Below are positions 52,098 to 64,000 of a DNA stretch of 64,000 nucleotides, piece after piece. The first letter of the stretch is position 1, and every line of letters starts with the position of its first letter. The DNA is taken from contig NC_067284.1 of assembly GCF_020740795.1 (NCBI RefSeq), positions 102,663,440-102,727,439 of the forward strand, read 5' to 3'. The notes below the pieces were generated by a model. That model was not told the DNA's origin and searched no databases. It saw nothing but the letters and a program-made list of their open reading frames with translations. The position numbers were made by a program, and so were the translations under genes. This stretch comes from Apus apus. Its lineage: Eukaryota > Chordata > Aves > Apodiformes > Apodidae.

Positions 52098-52333
52098 CTG
52101 CATTCCAGATCATAGGCTTGGTCATCTACCCAGTGAAATTCACGGAAGAAATTCCACTGACAGGAGATAACATGTTCAGCTGGGCCTATGGCTTTGGCTG
52201 GGCCAGCACTGTTGTTGTAATAGGTTGTGCTTTCTTCTTCTGCTGCCTCCCCAACTGGGAAGATGAAGTCCTGGGAAACATCAAGCCTACCTATTACTAC
52301 TCCTCCCCAGAGAGAGCACCATACTTAAATTGA
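52098..52333 (+). CDS. PERP: PERP exon 3 (TM3-TM4, stop)
   Basis: The terminal coding exon, 236 bp including TGA at 52,331-52,333, after acceptor tctctctctag. It completes Ala119 and reads [19 protein letters not shown], then [30 protein letters not shown] (TM4 about 147-169) and a Tyr-rich cytoplasmic tail ending [13 protein letters not shown]. The three exons give 591 bp, a 196-residue protein, close to the 193 residues of the human protein. The [12 protein letters not shown] and FFFCCLPN motifs are characteristic of PERP. The last few residues differ from the mammalian tail as I remember it. Confidence 0.97.
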
Positions 52334-52604
52334 AAGATTAAATCCAAGTACGATCAACTCTCAAAACAACAGAGGAGCACCTCTGCTTGTAAATTTGGTG
52401 TGACTATAGGAGTCTGAAAAAAAACACCTTATTTTTTCAGAGTATTCTCTACTAGCCCTGGCAATACATTTGTAAAAACATTGGCATTTTTAAGCAAATA
52501 GCCTTTAGCTAAAGTATTATTTATATATTCTGAAGTCGATTCTGTTTGGCCTTACACTCCCAACTAATTGAGTCATCCTTATTTTATTCAAACATTTGCT
52601 TATG

Positions 52605-52610
52605 AATAAA
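52605..52610 (+). terminator. PERP: Candidate PERP poly-A signal (proximal)
   Basis: AATAAA 272 bp after the stop codon. It is a proximal candidate and is followed by GT-rich sequence (gatgtagtgtttcaagtgtag). Confidence 0.5.
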
Positions 52611-53040
52611 GATGTAGTGTTTCAAGTGTAGAAAGGAAGAGGAGAAATTTAAAACAACCCATTAGAGGGACCTGCAAGTTACTTTGTTTTCACTTCTGGC
52701 AAAATTGCCTTAAATGGAACTAGAACAAAAACAGCCTTCCACAGAATGCTTTTTCTTCCACCAAAGTCAGTCCCAAGGAAGGAATTTCCCTGAGACTATC
52801 GCAGACACCTGCTGCCTCTTCTCATTCCTGTTACTGGACTATTGTTCACTATTTGCTATTTGAATTAAGGGGAAAATAAAATTACAATTTATTTTCCACC
52901 AATTGGTGCTGTTGAATGGAGTTCTCTAAAGCACAGAGCTGGTGTGTGGCTAATGCAGCACTTACTAGTGTGTTTGTGGCCACTGCAGGACTTGTGATGG
53001 ACCTACATATAATGTAATACACAATGTCACAGAGAGAATC

Positions 53041-53046
53041 AATAAA
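53041..53046 (+). terminator. PERP: Candidate PERP poly-A signal (distal)
   Basis: AATAAA about 710 bp after the stop codon. It is an alternative distal poly-A signal. Confidence 0.4.
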
Positions 53047-53060
53047 CCTTCAGATACTGA

Positions 53061-56000
53061 ACTACATACATTTTTACATGGTATTTGAGAAATGCTGATT
53101 TGGAGTAGAAATGTACACTGTTCTTCATGTCTGCCTTTTTAAAACTGCAGTGTTTTAATTATCAGCCATAGTTTGGAGGGAAATCTTAGCATGAGGTGTT
53201 AAGAGCCTCCAGAAGTTTCAAAAGCACACTGTAGGTACTCCAGAGTTTAGTAAACTCAGGGATGCTTTGTGAGTCACTAGGACTAACATGTAAAAATAGA
53301 AAAGCAGTTCCCTGAGAAATTCATGTATGCAAACTTCATACAGACACCTGTCTGGGGGAGAACCTGGCTAGCTCCTAGCTTCTGTTTCTTGAGCCAGCAA
53401 TTCCAAATAAGTATTCCAGCAAGGCAGAGCTGTGTCTGTGTTGGTCATGGACTTGCAGCAGCTTACAGCAGTATGATTATGAGCTATAATATTTGTCAGA
53501 GCTCTCTTCAGTTGGGGAAGAAGAAGGAAGAGGCTCATTTGTGGAGTTCCCCAGCTATGGGGGAATTAGCTCTAGCAGAGGTAGATTTCTGAGGGGACTA
53601 CAGGTAGGGTGGAATACAAATGCTTAATGTTACTATTTGTAATGAGCAGATGGGGACTTATTCTTAGTATCGTCAACACAGTACTTGGGAGAGGGTGTGT
53701 GGCTATATGTATTCATCCAGATGAACAAAATAAAACTTACAAAGCATTCACCAGCACACTATAAAGCTGAAGTCATTAGAACTGCTCGATATTTCTTGTA
53801 TTATATATTGTATAGCTTTCTGTTTTGTAACATCTTTTAAAATTTGGTAATTCTGTTATTGCGTGTAATCCTGCTTTAGAAGGGCCAGGTGACTTCTGGA
53901 GGTCCCTTCCAGGCCTGTATTTTTAACTTTTAAGAGTGTAAACACCTGCAGGCTCCAGAACTGCGTTACAAGCTCAGTCGTGGTGTATACAATCAGCTGT
54001 GTTTATGATTCTTGATGAAAAAGAGAATATTGTGACAAATGTGCCTTTTTGTTTTGTTTTTCTTTTGTTTTCTGTACAATGCTGGTGGTGTGGAATATTG
54101 TGTAGACTTCTCTGTATCAAGAGTAATGTTAGTACCTAACTTTCCAGTCAATTTAAAACACAGCAGAGAATCCCAAGTCTGGAAAATCCTTTCACAGCTA
54201 AAGCTGAGAGGGAGAAAAGATGTAAGAAAACCTTCCTAATGAGAGGGAGGATGATACTGTAATAGGGTTTAGCATAACTTAAAGTCTTTCGTATGTTTTT
54301 TTTATAGCATTGTCGTAAGTTGTCAAAGAAGCACAAATGTAAAATAAACTTGGCTCTGAATATACTGGGAGGGGTGGAAGCATAACCAGCATGTTACACA
54401 ATTATGATGTTCAGGAGAAAGCTATTGCAAGCAGTCATTAATTCCTCTCAAGTGATACTAATGTACGTGGCACTCCTTTCAAATGTGGTGACAATTAAAA
54501 CTTTTAACTGATGGTTGTAGAAACCTGGTGGTGTTTGTGGTTCATGGATTCATTTAATAAACTCAAGAAAACAGCCATTCCTTACTTCATATAACAGAAA
54601 TACCAGTATCCATGAAGTATCAGGTTAATAAAATTAAGTTAAAGACCTCATCTGTCCAGGTGGCAAAAATTTCATTTTCTAGTCAAATAAGCTTGGGTGT
54701 TCACTGCAAAACATGGCTGTGCACTTTCCTCAGAAGCACCAGACACAGAAAACCCTTTGCTGAGCCAAAACCTCTTAAATCCATCACACTTTGAGGGGGA
54801 ACCCTAAGTGGTTTATGTACATCATGGTCTACAGAAGGTCTCGGATGTGGGAAGCCTGTTCTTTTTTTTTTCTCAAAATTGAGCAAATGGCTTCCATGTA
54901 CTGATCAAGAAATGTAAATGTGGAAGAAAAGATGAAGTACTCGTGCTGTTTTCAGTGGAGGACTGCATTTCTCCTGTGATGTGAAGCATTCCCATTCCTA
55001 ACCTCAGATTATGCATGGCCCATGTATAGCCCTGTGCTGGTGGCATTCTACATCCTGAGCAACTCTTTCTTCCTCTGTGTTTTTACACAGAACAAATCTG
55101 TTGGCCACTACTGTCTTAGCCTACAGCTTCTGGTTTCTGGAAAGACAAGTTCACCACCCTGATTTTTTTAGTTGTCCTCTTCTTAGGACATGGGTTTCTT
55201 TTGGGTTTTGGTTTTTTGTCACCCTCCTTTAATTAACTCAATTTTAAATGCATAATGAGGGAAAATATTTTTGTTCCTTTTAGATTTTCCTAAATGGTTT
55301 TAAGATAATTGGAGGGTTTGTATAAGGCCCATTTTTTTTGATGTGGAGAATGTTTGTACTCTTGTTTACCTACCAGTCTGTATTCAGCTGCAGCCTGATT
55401 CTGTGCTTGCCAAAATTCCCTGAACAACTGTTGTGAGCTTCAGGCTGCAGGGTAGCTCCTTCTAACCAAACCCTGAAGAGGAGAGAGCAATTTGGAGGAA
55501 TCTGAGCACACTTTACTCTCATTGCAGGGGAAGTTAGGAGCAACCAAAAACATGTATGACTGGGTGCTAGGAAAGGCTAAATGACCTGAAGGGAATGAGT
55601 AATGATTAAATCTTATGGATATGGGAAGCATCAGCCAAATCCCACTGAGATTTCATATTTTTAGTTAATGTAACAAGTGACTCATTTTAAGACAATTCTT
55701 TGGCAAGGCAGAATTCTTAACAAGCATTCACCTGACCTTTACATCCTGCATCTAAGGACTTTTGGAACTAGAATGCATATATAAATCAAGACAGTGTAGT
55801 AACAGAGCATTCAAGGTAATTTTTTTTTTTTGGGGGGGAGGTTTATTATGGTGCACTAGAGAAACAAAACCACCCACAAACTAAAAGGGAAGGTTACACA
55901 CACACACAAGGAGTTGCTGAGATCATTGAGCACTTAATAATGATGGACCAAATATGTCCATCAGTGGAAACTAAAACACTTTAGGAGATACACAACAGCC

Positions 56001-58487
56001 AAGAGAGCCGAGGTACTGGTCCCACAACACAGAGCAGCAGAGGTTACTGGCAATAAAGAAGAGCACCCTCAAAAATCAGGGGGTTTAGTGCTAGTGGGTG
56101 AAGCTGCACAGGTTTTAAAATGAACTTGGGAGATGATACTGACAACCAGAATAAAGCCTGATGAAATCAGGAGGATACGCTTGCCAAAAGTAGGGATGCT
56201 GAGTTGTTGAATGTTATTCCTGTAACAAGTACATGCACTAGTGAAATCCATCTGCAAAGAGTCCCACTGCCCAGGGTATGTCAGCATCACTGCACAGGTG
56301 CTGCAGTTTATCTGTGTAGAGCCCAATGACCAAGAGTGTGGCAGTTTTGCTGTGCATGAGCAGCACATTTATCTGATAGGTCTGATGCATCCACAGCCCA
56401 GGTCTGCACTGGTACCATAAAGCAGCCTTTTGTCAGAGCCTTCCTGGCATCTAAAGGTGTGGGCCAAGCTACTCCAGCTGTGGAACTCAACAAACAGAAA
56501 TTCCAGGCAAAAAGTCAATTGACTCAAATTTTGCCCCTATGAAACTGTTGGGAGTTGTCAGAATAATCCAAAGGGTTTTTTTCTATGATGAGCTTTGAAT
56601 ATCTAAATGTTATAAACTGAATTTATAATAAATACTGTAGTGGAAAACATCCAGGCTTATCTAGAGCTTTATAATACAAGTATTGCAACTATATTAATAA
56701 AAATGTATTAGAAGCAATATTGTAATTGTAATGTAAATAATGAAGATAAATGTTTCCCTGAATTATATTCCTCATAGATATGTCTTTGCAGGATTGGATA
56801 ATGTTTACTAGAAGGATTGTTATGATCATTGCTTTTTATTTATTTATGCAATCCTGGGCAACAAATACTATTTTCCACAGGGATCTTTGTGAATATGGTA
56901 ATATTTTATAAGTATTAAAAATTGCTACGTGTCAAGAGCTCACTGTGAAAAAAGTATTTAGATGAATCATGATACTTGAATAATAATTTCTGTTCTGATT
57001 CACCACAGAAAGTCAAAACAACTTGCAAAACAAAACTTGGGAAAATCATAACTGTCATTTTGTATCAAGACAATAGGAAAAGTTGAAAATGTTGGTAGGT
57101 AATCACAGTTTTCATTTCAGCCCAATTCCTTAGCAAGCAATTGAAACTGAAGCAGTGATTTCCATATCACATTTTGGTTTCAGCAAAACCCTACTTCTGG
57201 CCAGAGAATTTCAAAGTGAAAATTCAGGGCCGAAACTCTTAAAAGATATGCTTGGTATGCATGTCTTATCTGTAAATCTCAAAGGGCTCAAAGAAGTAGC
57301 TGGTGCGGTTCCCAGCTGACCCATGAGGCACAGTAAAGGAAAGCAATTTCTTCTTACAGAGAAATGTAAGCAGCAAAGGTGTGGGACCTGGGAGCTACCT
57401 ACACCAGGCTGATTTTATTCCTCTCCTAAGGCAGCTGAGCTGGATGTTTTAAAAGGACTTACTGTTAGCATCCAGTACAATGGGACAACTAGCTAGTTAG
57501 CCTAGATAGGCCACAGAGAAATTGTGGGGCCCAAAACAAGCAGCTTAACTAAAACAATCCTGGGTGCAGAATGGGGCTGCCCTCTACCCAGCTAACGTCT
57601 TATACAACACTTCATAGAAAGCCTGTATGCAACATGCTTCGTGCATGCCCACCAGAGATCCTGCACTACTGACAGCCACCGAGGAAGATAAAGACCACCA
57701 CAATGGTTACAAGTAACCAGAAGCCCTCTCAGCTGGTAGCAGCATAGTGGGTTTACAGGACACCCTCATGTCAGTCATTAGCCTGGGGGGGGGTAGGCTG
57801 AATTTGTCAAACTTCTGCAGAGTATCTGTAAGAAACACCTGGGCTTAAACCTTGGTCCAGGCTAGAGCCCACCCTGAAGAAACTGTGTTTTTAGCAAAAA
57901 TTAGCTGAAAATTAAATCCATGCTCAGGCACACAGAGACTTCTGTGTTTTCCTAATTTTGTGGTTTCCTAATGCAACCTTGAAATGATCACAGAAAGAGC
58001 AATCCTGGATGCAGCCTCATGTTTGCCACTCAGCTCTTAAAACCTGCTCTTGTGAGAATCTTCTGGTTTTGCATGTGTAACCTCACCAAGGAAAGAAAGA
58101 AAATGCATTTTAAGGCCAAGTGTTTGTCTCGTCTGGGCAGGCCTGCTTTACTGATAAGAGTCAGCAAGTGCTGCAGCACGTGGGGCAAGCTTTGGAGGTC
58201 CAACAGCAAGCCAGTCATGGACGGCTCTTGCTCAAAGTCTTAACAAGACCCTGTGGAAATTTTCCTCCAGTGGCTAGAGAACAGAGGAGCTCTCAAACCT
58301 CTGCAGAGCTTTCCTGCGCTGTGTGAGGCAGCTAGAGGAAGACCTTCCCAGCCAAGAAGCTGCAGGACTAAGCACCAACCACTCCGAGGTCACCACAGGC
58401 ATCACAGATGAGCTTCAGCGTCCACCACTGTGGGAGAGTCCCTCAGAAAGTCCTGGTGTGTAGGAAACTACAAGATCTACAACATGA
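53061..58487. other. Between PERP and CR1, no gene seen
   Basis: AT-rich DNA that may include distal PERP 3' UTR in its first 1.5 kb. A (CA)n run lies near 55,896-55,907. No exon was recognised. Unique sequence just before the CR1 (58,019-58,440) is somewhat richer in GC but has no recognisable protein. Confidence 0.6.
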
Positions 58488-59148
58488 GGGTGCTGGTTGA
58501 TGAGAAGCTCAACATGAGTGCTTGCAGCCCAGAAAGCCAATGATGTCCTGGGCTGCACCAAAAGAAGCATGACCAGCAGTTCAAGGGAATTGATTCTCCC
58601 CCTCCACTCTGCTCTCATGAGACCCCACCTGGGGTACTGTATCCAATTCTGGAGCCTCCAGCACAAGAAGGACATGGGGCTTTTGGAGTGAGTCTAGAAG
58701 AGGGCCATGAAGATGATCAGAGGGCTGGAGCATCTTTGCTAGGGAGACAGGCTGAAAGAATTGGGGATGTTCAGCCTGAAGAAGAGAAGGCTCCAGGGAG
58801 ACCTTATGGCAGCCATCTAGTACCTGAAGGAGACTACAGGAAAGCTGGAGAGGGACTTTTTTCAAGGGCATGTAGTGATAGGACAAGGGGGAATTGCTTT
58901 AAACTGGAAGACAGGAGATTTAGATTAGGCATTAGGAAGAAATTATTTACCATGAAGGTGCTGAGACACTGGCATGAGTTGACCAGAGGAATTGTGGATG
59001 TCCTGTCCCCAGAAGCATTCAATGACAGGCTGGATGGAGCTTTGAGCAAACTGGCCTAGTGGGAGGTGTCCCTGCCTATGCACAGGTCGTGGAACTAGAC
59101 GATCTTAATGTCCCTTCCAACCCAAACCATTCTATGATTCTATGATTT
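58488..59148 (+). mobile_element. CR1 LINE 3' fragment (about 660 bp)
   Basis: A sense-orientation CR1 tail. It begins in the ORF2 C-terminal part (GTGCTGGTTGATGAGAAGCT), followed by relics of the GATTCTCCCCCTCCACTCTG and GGTACTGTATCCAATTCTGG segments and the 3' UTR. It ends in two ATTCTATG repeats at 59,129-59,148. The coding part is broken by stops and small gaps; short frames on either strand over it are relics or antisense artefacts. Confidence 0.95.
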
Positions 59149-61335
59149 CAACTGGGTTCATTATTTCAGGAGGGTGTTCTTTCACAATGAAGACAAGTCA
59201 GGTCCCATTTAAAATGCATTTCCAGTATCCTAATTAAAGCAAAGGAATTGCAGCTGGATTACCCTGTGAACACTTTTAGTGTCTAAAAGTATTTTTCTAC
59301 ACATGCTTACTATGAATTAAATATTAGTCATACTGAGAACACAACTGACTTAGTGCCCAGGTGGTGCGGGGTCCAGAAAGTAACCAGAAGGTACAATTTA
59401 GCCTGAGTAGGATTTGGCTGACTGAGTTGCATCCCACTTTAAGCTGTAGTTATAACAATATCTCCAGGGCAATATTCCGGTTGCATGGCAAGGTGCAGGC
59501 CTCTCCAAAAGAAAAGAGAAAATGTCAGATTGGCATTATCAGGAACAACGGACCTACGGTTGTGAACAGATTAATGAGAATAATGATAGTAATAAGATTT
59601 GTGGTAGCTCATGCAGAAAATTTCTCTGTTATTCAGAGTGACTTGTTAGATGTAAGATAACACACGAGAGAACAGGTCATAAAATAATCCTAGCAAAGCT
59701 TCTAAAAAATAAACTGTGTAACTGTGAATGTTAGAGAATCAAAATGTGTTTGCTGCAGAAGCCACGAACATGCACCACAGCTAGTCAGCCCACGTCAAAC
59801 TAATTGTTCATATAGATCAGCTGACCAGGCTGGCAGGCTAAAGCTGGATAAAAATGTGCTGCCAAGCATTTGTGGGCTTCTCCTTCCATTAAGAAAACTG
59901 TTTGTGCCCTGGCTGAAAAGGGCATGTTTTTATTTTTAGCTCTAATGCCACAGAATTGTTTATCCATACCCTACTGCTTACTTGATAAATTCCAGTAGCA
60001 ATGAAGATTCATTAGGAATATTTTCAGAGGTAGAAAGTGCACTGCAGTCTAATATTTTAAACATTGATAATATATCTTCATTTTCAACAGATGATGTTGG
60101 TGTTAACTACCCACAGATAGTGGGAAAGAAAAATCATTTGTTTTCATGTAAGCACCCAGCTCATTCACTGTGAAATACAAAACACACTGTGGGTAAATCA
60201 TCACTTCAAACCACAGCTCCTCAACAAAAGTTTTCAGTCATTTCCAACTGTTTGCCATAGGAGTATCAGAATGACACAAAATACTTCATTTTGTCACCTT
60301 TGAATACATCTATGTCTCTGCTGTTCCAGGTATGACAAATTACCTTCTGTTGAGTGTGACAATTGCTGGTACTTTTGAGTTACTTCAGGATGACAAATAG
60401 GGGCAAGACGCAGAGACACCTGCAATGACTGAACACCACTCATCTTCCCTTCACAGTGTGACAGTGTGTTCTGTGGTATCATCTCACAAATGCTAACGCT
60501 TGTGACAACAGGCATTCATCCACAGGGGAGCTGTAAGAAAACTGATGAGAAATCCTTCAGTCATAAATGTCTTCCTGAAACTTGGCTGAGCATTCAAAAA
60601 GCAGGAAAGAAGATTTTATTCAACAAACACTGGGTCTCAAATACTGGACAGTGCCTGACTTCATACTGGATTTCAGCTACAAAATTGCTTTCACTTACCT
60701 TGGCTATTTTTTCTCGGGGGGGGGGGAAGCTTGATTTTTTAGAAAACTAACTATTCTTGAAGGATTGAAACTTGGCATGAGACTGGATACAGACAGCTGA
60801 GTGAGTGCTCAGCGATAGTCTGCTATCACATGCATGAGATGATTCTGAAGTCATCTTGTAAAAAACATAAAATGTCAAAATCCAAATCTGTGTTCTTTCC
60901 ATCTTTTGGAGTTTATTGTGCCCTTTTCTACCTCAGCTCTTGCAACAGAAAGAACATGTGTAAACAGACCGGGGCAGCTTTCAGGTACCAGCATATTGCA
61001 CTAAGGATGAGCTTTATAGCACAATTGTTTTGTTAATCATGCATAAAAATTATATATTGCAGTGTTATAGAAGTGGTAAATAGTAATTTAAACATTATAT
61101 TTAGGTTATCAATAACTGAATTTGTGGATAGTACAAATGTGGACTACAAGGGAAGATATATAATATCCTAAGGAAATGGTGGGTCTTTAACGTGTCCTTT
61201 ACAAAAAACACTTGAGGTTGTTCCTTATTTCCAAACTAAAACAGCAGCTGTGGTGTCTTCATAGTTGGTTTTTCTTCAAGTGACATTCAGATTCATAGGC
61301 CAGATCTGTAAAAATGTTTCTTGTTCTAACAGAGG
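59149..61335. other. Between two CR1 tails, no gene seen
   Basis: Unique AT-rich DNA. It has an 11-base G run at 60,716-60,726. Short frames of up to about 100 codons show no motif. Confidence 0.6.
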
Positions 61336-61560
61336 CTTAGACATTAGTAAGAAATTCTTTAGTGTGAGGGTGGTGAGACACTGGCCCAGGTTGCCCAGAG
61401 CAGCTGTGGCTGCAACATCCCTGGCAGTGCTGAAGGCCAGGTTGGATGGGGCTTGGAGCAACCTGGTCTAGTGGGAGGTGTCCCTGCCCATGGCAGGGGG
61501 TTTGGAAATAGAGGATCTTTGAGCTCCCTTCCAACCAAAACCATTCTATAGTGCTATGAC
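61336..61560 (+). mobile_element. CR1 LINE 3' fragment (about 225 bp)
   Basis: A sense-orientation CR1 tail: ATTAGTAAGAAATTCTTTAG, GGTGAGACACTGGCCCAGGT, CTAGTGGGAGGTGTCCCTGC and CTTCCAACCAAAACCATTCT are standard 3'-region segments. It ends in a degenerate ATTCTATAGTGCTATGA. Confidence 0.95.
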
Positions 61561-62940
61561 CTCTCACAAACACAGGGAAACCGGGCTGTGCCCATACCAC
61601 AGAGGAGCCACCACCTTCAGCTGGCCAGAGCTGCACCAGCTGGACAACGCCACAAAGCAGCCATCCTGCTGCTAACCTACCAGGCTAATAAGCCTGATAA
61701 GGGAAAAGGCACACTATCACATCAGCCCATTCAAATTGCTTTCATGAAGGAGCTACTACCTCTTCATGGTCCTGCAGCTCATTGCTATGGATGTTCCAGT
61801 GTGGGTCTATGCAAGCTCAGCACCTCTTCATATCCTCCTTGGTAAAGTGTACAAATTCAACATACTTTATTAATTTATTTAGTCCATTATTGATTTATTA
61901 ATATTAATTCTCCAAGATGCTGTGGAGCTTGCAGTTCTGTATGGATGTCACATTTCTCTGTAAAAGCTGCAATATATATAGTAGCCTATCTCTGTGGGTA
62001 ATTGAAGCCTGTACTTGGATGCAGACCCCTCTGACAAAATCCACCATGGAAGCAAAGGGTACCTTGAATTCTTTGTGCTTAACCATGTGTCACAGAGACC
62101 GACTTCAGTCTGCAAGGGGTGCAGCTGCTTCCAAATGTAAACATGTCTTAGTCCTACTCAAAATACTAGGTTGTAGGATGTGCTAGTTCAAAGGGGAGTG
62201 CTGTAAATGTGGCTGTATCACTTCAGAGCTGACAGACAGAAGGCTCTGCCCGTAGTGACTGGGTGGCCTCTCAGGGCATGGTGAGATGATGGTTCATCTC
62301 TACATTGCTCTAACAGCACATTGCAGACAGGCTCTGACAGGCCCTGGGCGGTGCATGTAGAGACACGCAAGGAGAGTTTGTGAGGCACAGACAAGTCAAA
62401 GCTCAGTGTTTGTTCTCCCACTAACTCTGTACTCAGACCATACTATATTTTTAACGGTACACCTCGATTATTTTCCCCTGCAGCTATGTCCCAGCAGTGG
62501 CAGTGACACGTTCTTTATTGCCTTAGCTTTATAGCAGCTAGAGGAATTTATTTATTTTTTAAATGTAAATAATTAACGATAATCTTATTTTTAAATGGAG
62601 TGCAAGAAAAGCAGCTTTCAACCTCCAGGTGGCAAGTTTCAGAAGCAACCACCCTCTGATGCAAATGGTTCCCTGGCTTGTCTCCTGCATTTGACTGCCA
62701 TAATGCAAATCCTTTAGGAGATAGAAAGGTGTAAACACAGCAGCGAGATGCTCCTGCTCGTGGGGAGTGGCAGGAAAGAAAGTGTTAAATGCCGAGGGTA
62801 AACAGAACTCCATTTGTTACTTAGTCAGATAAACCCAGCCTCGAAGCTTCTCCCCAGCTCAACTGGTTATTGCTCAGTGGCAGCTCTTACTCATCTGAGT
62901 CTAGGTGGAGCTTCCTCCCTCTATCCCTCCCTCCCCGCCT
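61561..62940. other. Upstream of the second PERP-like gene
   Basis: Unique sequence with no recognised exon. The last 100 bp become a C/T-rich promoter-proximal region (CCTCCCTCTATCCCTCCC...). Confidence 0.6.
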
Positions 62941-62959
62941 CCCTCTCTGCTCTGTCCCT

Positions 62960-63105
62960 CCTGATTAAAAACCTTTTCTCAAACATCTGCACACAGGCTC
63001 GCAGGTACCAGCACTCGCTCTGCAGAAGCACCCTTTGCTTCCCATCGTTGAGTCCGTGGCAGAGACGGCCACCCTTGTCCCACCAGCCTCCCCCTGCCCT
63101 GGAAG
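62960..63105 (+). promoter_or_regulatory. Promoter and 5' UTR of PERP-like gene
   Basis: A TATA-like ATTAAAAACC at about 62,964-62,973 stands in the same relation to the start codon (about 140 bp) as the CTTAAAAACC of PERP does (about 125 bp). A leader without an upstream ATG follows. The region is much less CpG-dense than the PERP promoter. Confidence 0.55.
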
Positions 63106-63316
63106 ATGGTGAAGTACGGCCTCGACTACACGCGGTGCAGATGGATCCTGCCCCTGCTCCTGGGCATAGGTGTCATCTTCGGTATCATTGCGCTGGCGGG
63201 CAGGGGCTGGCTGGAGTCGCAGACCTTGCCCTATGTGCACCAAGCATCGCTATGGGAGAGCTGCAGGAGGCTCGGGCAGGGTGGGGACTGGAGCTGCGAG
63301 TCCCTCATGAATTACG
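63106..63316 (+). CDS. PERP-like paralog, exon 1 (partial gene)
   Basis: A second PERP-family first exon, 211 bp, the same length and phase as PERP exon 1, ending at donor gtaagc (63,317). It encodes residues 1-70: [22 protein letters not shown]1 about 13-31, the invariant [12 protein letters not shown], then the loop signature SLWESC (48-53) and C64 in [10 protein letters not shown] count 48 of 70 residues identical to the PERP exon above (about 69%). The N61 sequon of PERP is Asp here. Start codon, frame and splice donor are intact, so it looks like a functional gene and not a decayed copy. Exons 2 and 3 are not in the remaining 684 bp and presumably lie to the right. Confidence 0.92.
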
Positions 63317-64000
63317 GTAAGCACCTGCGAGGGTGGGGGGGGACAGGCTGAAGCAGTGGGACACGTCTCCAAGATCATCTTTCCTCAGCTCACCTGACTG
63401 TGGCGCCTCATGTCCAGCGTTTATATATGAAGTTATGAGCAATAGGGACTGTCACTGAAGTACATCAATGCTTTTGACTAACAGGCTGAAGAAGAAAAAT
63501 GCCCTCACTCCTATGCAGAAAAAAATCTGGTAGGTTTAGATGAGGTACAATGTACAAAACCCCACATAAGGTTATGTACCAGTGCAGAAAATAATCCAGC
63601 ATTTAAGGTTTTCTTCCTCTCTTAGAAGATGCTAGTAACCTCTTCTCACTAATCACTGCTTTCCAAAACTTAACAGCTACTGCTGATCAAATGTCCCAAC
63701 AGCAAGTTGCGTGGGTAGCCTGGGATTAGTATGATGCACCAGTTCTGAGTGCCAGCAAGGAATGGGGAGGTAAAAATAGAAGATGGTAGGAAGATATTCC
63801 CAGGGAGTGTCAAGCTGCAGAATGCTGCCCTGAAACTGCTCAGGCAGGTGGGTCGTGTGAAAGAGTCTCCTTGTGATTATGAAAGAAAGCTTTAAAAGAT
63901 GAAAGGATTTCTTGCTTGCACAGAGTTTTGGTTAAGTATGGTATTAAGCATGTTGACCCAGGTGCAACCTTCAGCTTGAAAAGGTGTGAACCACTGAGTG
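63317..64000 (+). other. PERP-like paralog intron 1 (partial)
   Basis: Intron sequence running off the window. No second exon with the WGRAAAA-type segment is present. Confidence 0.8.

Larger units (their letters stand above)
52334..53060 (+). other. PERP: PERP 3' UTR (probable minimum extent)
   Basis: AT-rich noncoding sequence after the stop. Candidate AATAAA poly-A signals are at 52,605-52,610, 52,875-52,880 and 53,041-53,046, with further ones at 54,343 and 54,556. Which is used, or whether several are, cannot be decided here. Confidence 0.55.

Noticed and set aside
53890..53920. GGAGGTCCCTTCCAGGCCTG, resembling the end of a CR1 tail
   Set aside because: Too short, with no flanking CR1 sequence on either side, to call a repeat copy.

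Overview
The window is bird nuclear DNA. It carries CR1 LINE retrotransposon fragments with the avian 3' end (tandem ATTCTATG). The gene content and divergent order match the vertebrate ARFGEF3-PERP neighbourhood (human 6q23). The species cannot be resolved from sequence alone. Coding DNA is sparse: I can support eight coding exons in 64 kb.

Left third (1-24,550): the 5' part of ARFGEF3 (BIG3/KIAA1244) on the minus strand. Four coding exons (23,628-23,544, 22,450-22,399, 7,242-7,161, 5,866-5,735) join in frame into 117 N-terminal codons. The rest of the gene lies to the left, outside the window. Its promoter is a CpG island (about 23,200-24,540) with complementary GGA/TCC tracts.

Middle (24,550-43,600): a gene-poor divergent interval. 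It holds a decayed minus-strand CR1 (26,801-28,210), a striking G-rich 14-bp minisatellite (37,150-38,070) that creates three false long reading frames, a small orphan CpG island beside it (38,060-38,340), and a second CR1 tail (38,425-38,670).

Right third (43,600-64,000): a complete three-exon PERP gene on the plus strand (43,730-52,333, 196 codons), a four-pass claudin/PMP22-superfamily membrane protein. About 19.4 kb from its start codon to the next lies exon 1 of a second PERP-like gene (63,106-63,316), in the same orientation. That exon has exactly the same length and splice phase and about 69% amino-acid identity to PERP exon 1; its remaining exons lie beyond the window. Two plus-strand CR1 tails lie between the copies. 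The tandem PERP pair is the most interesting item here.

No tRNA, rRNA, CRISPR, viral or bacterial-type operon was found. Most long reading frames in the window are chance, CR1-derived or minisatellite-derived.
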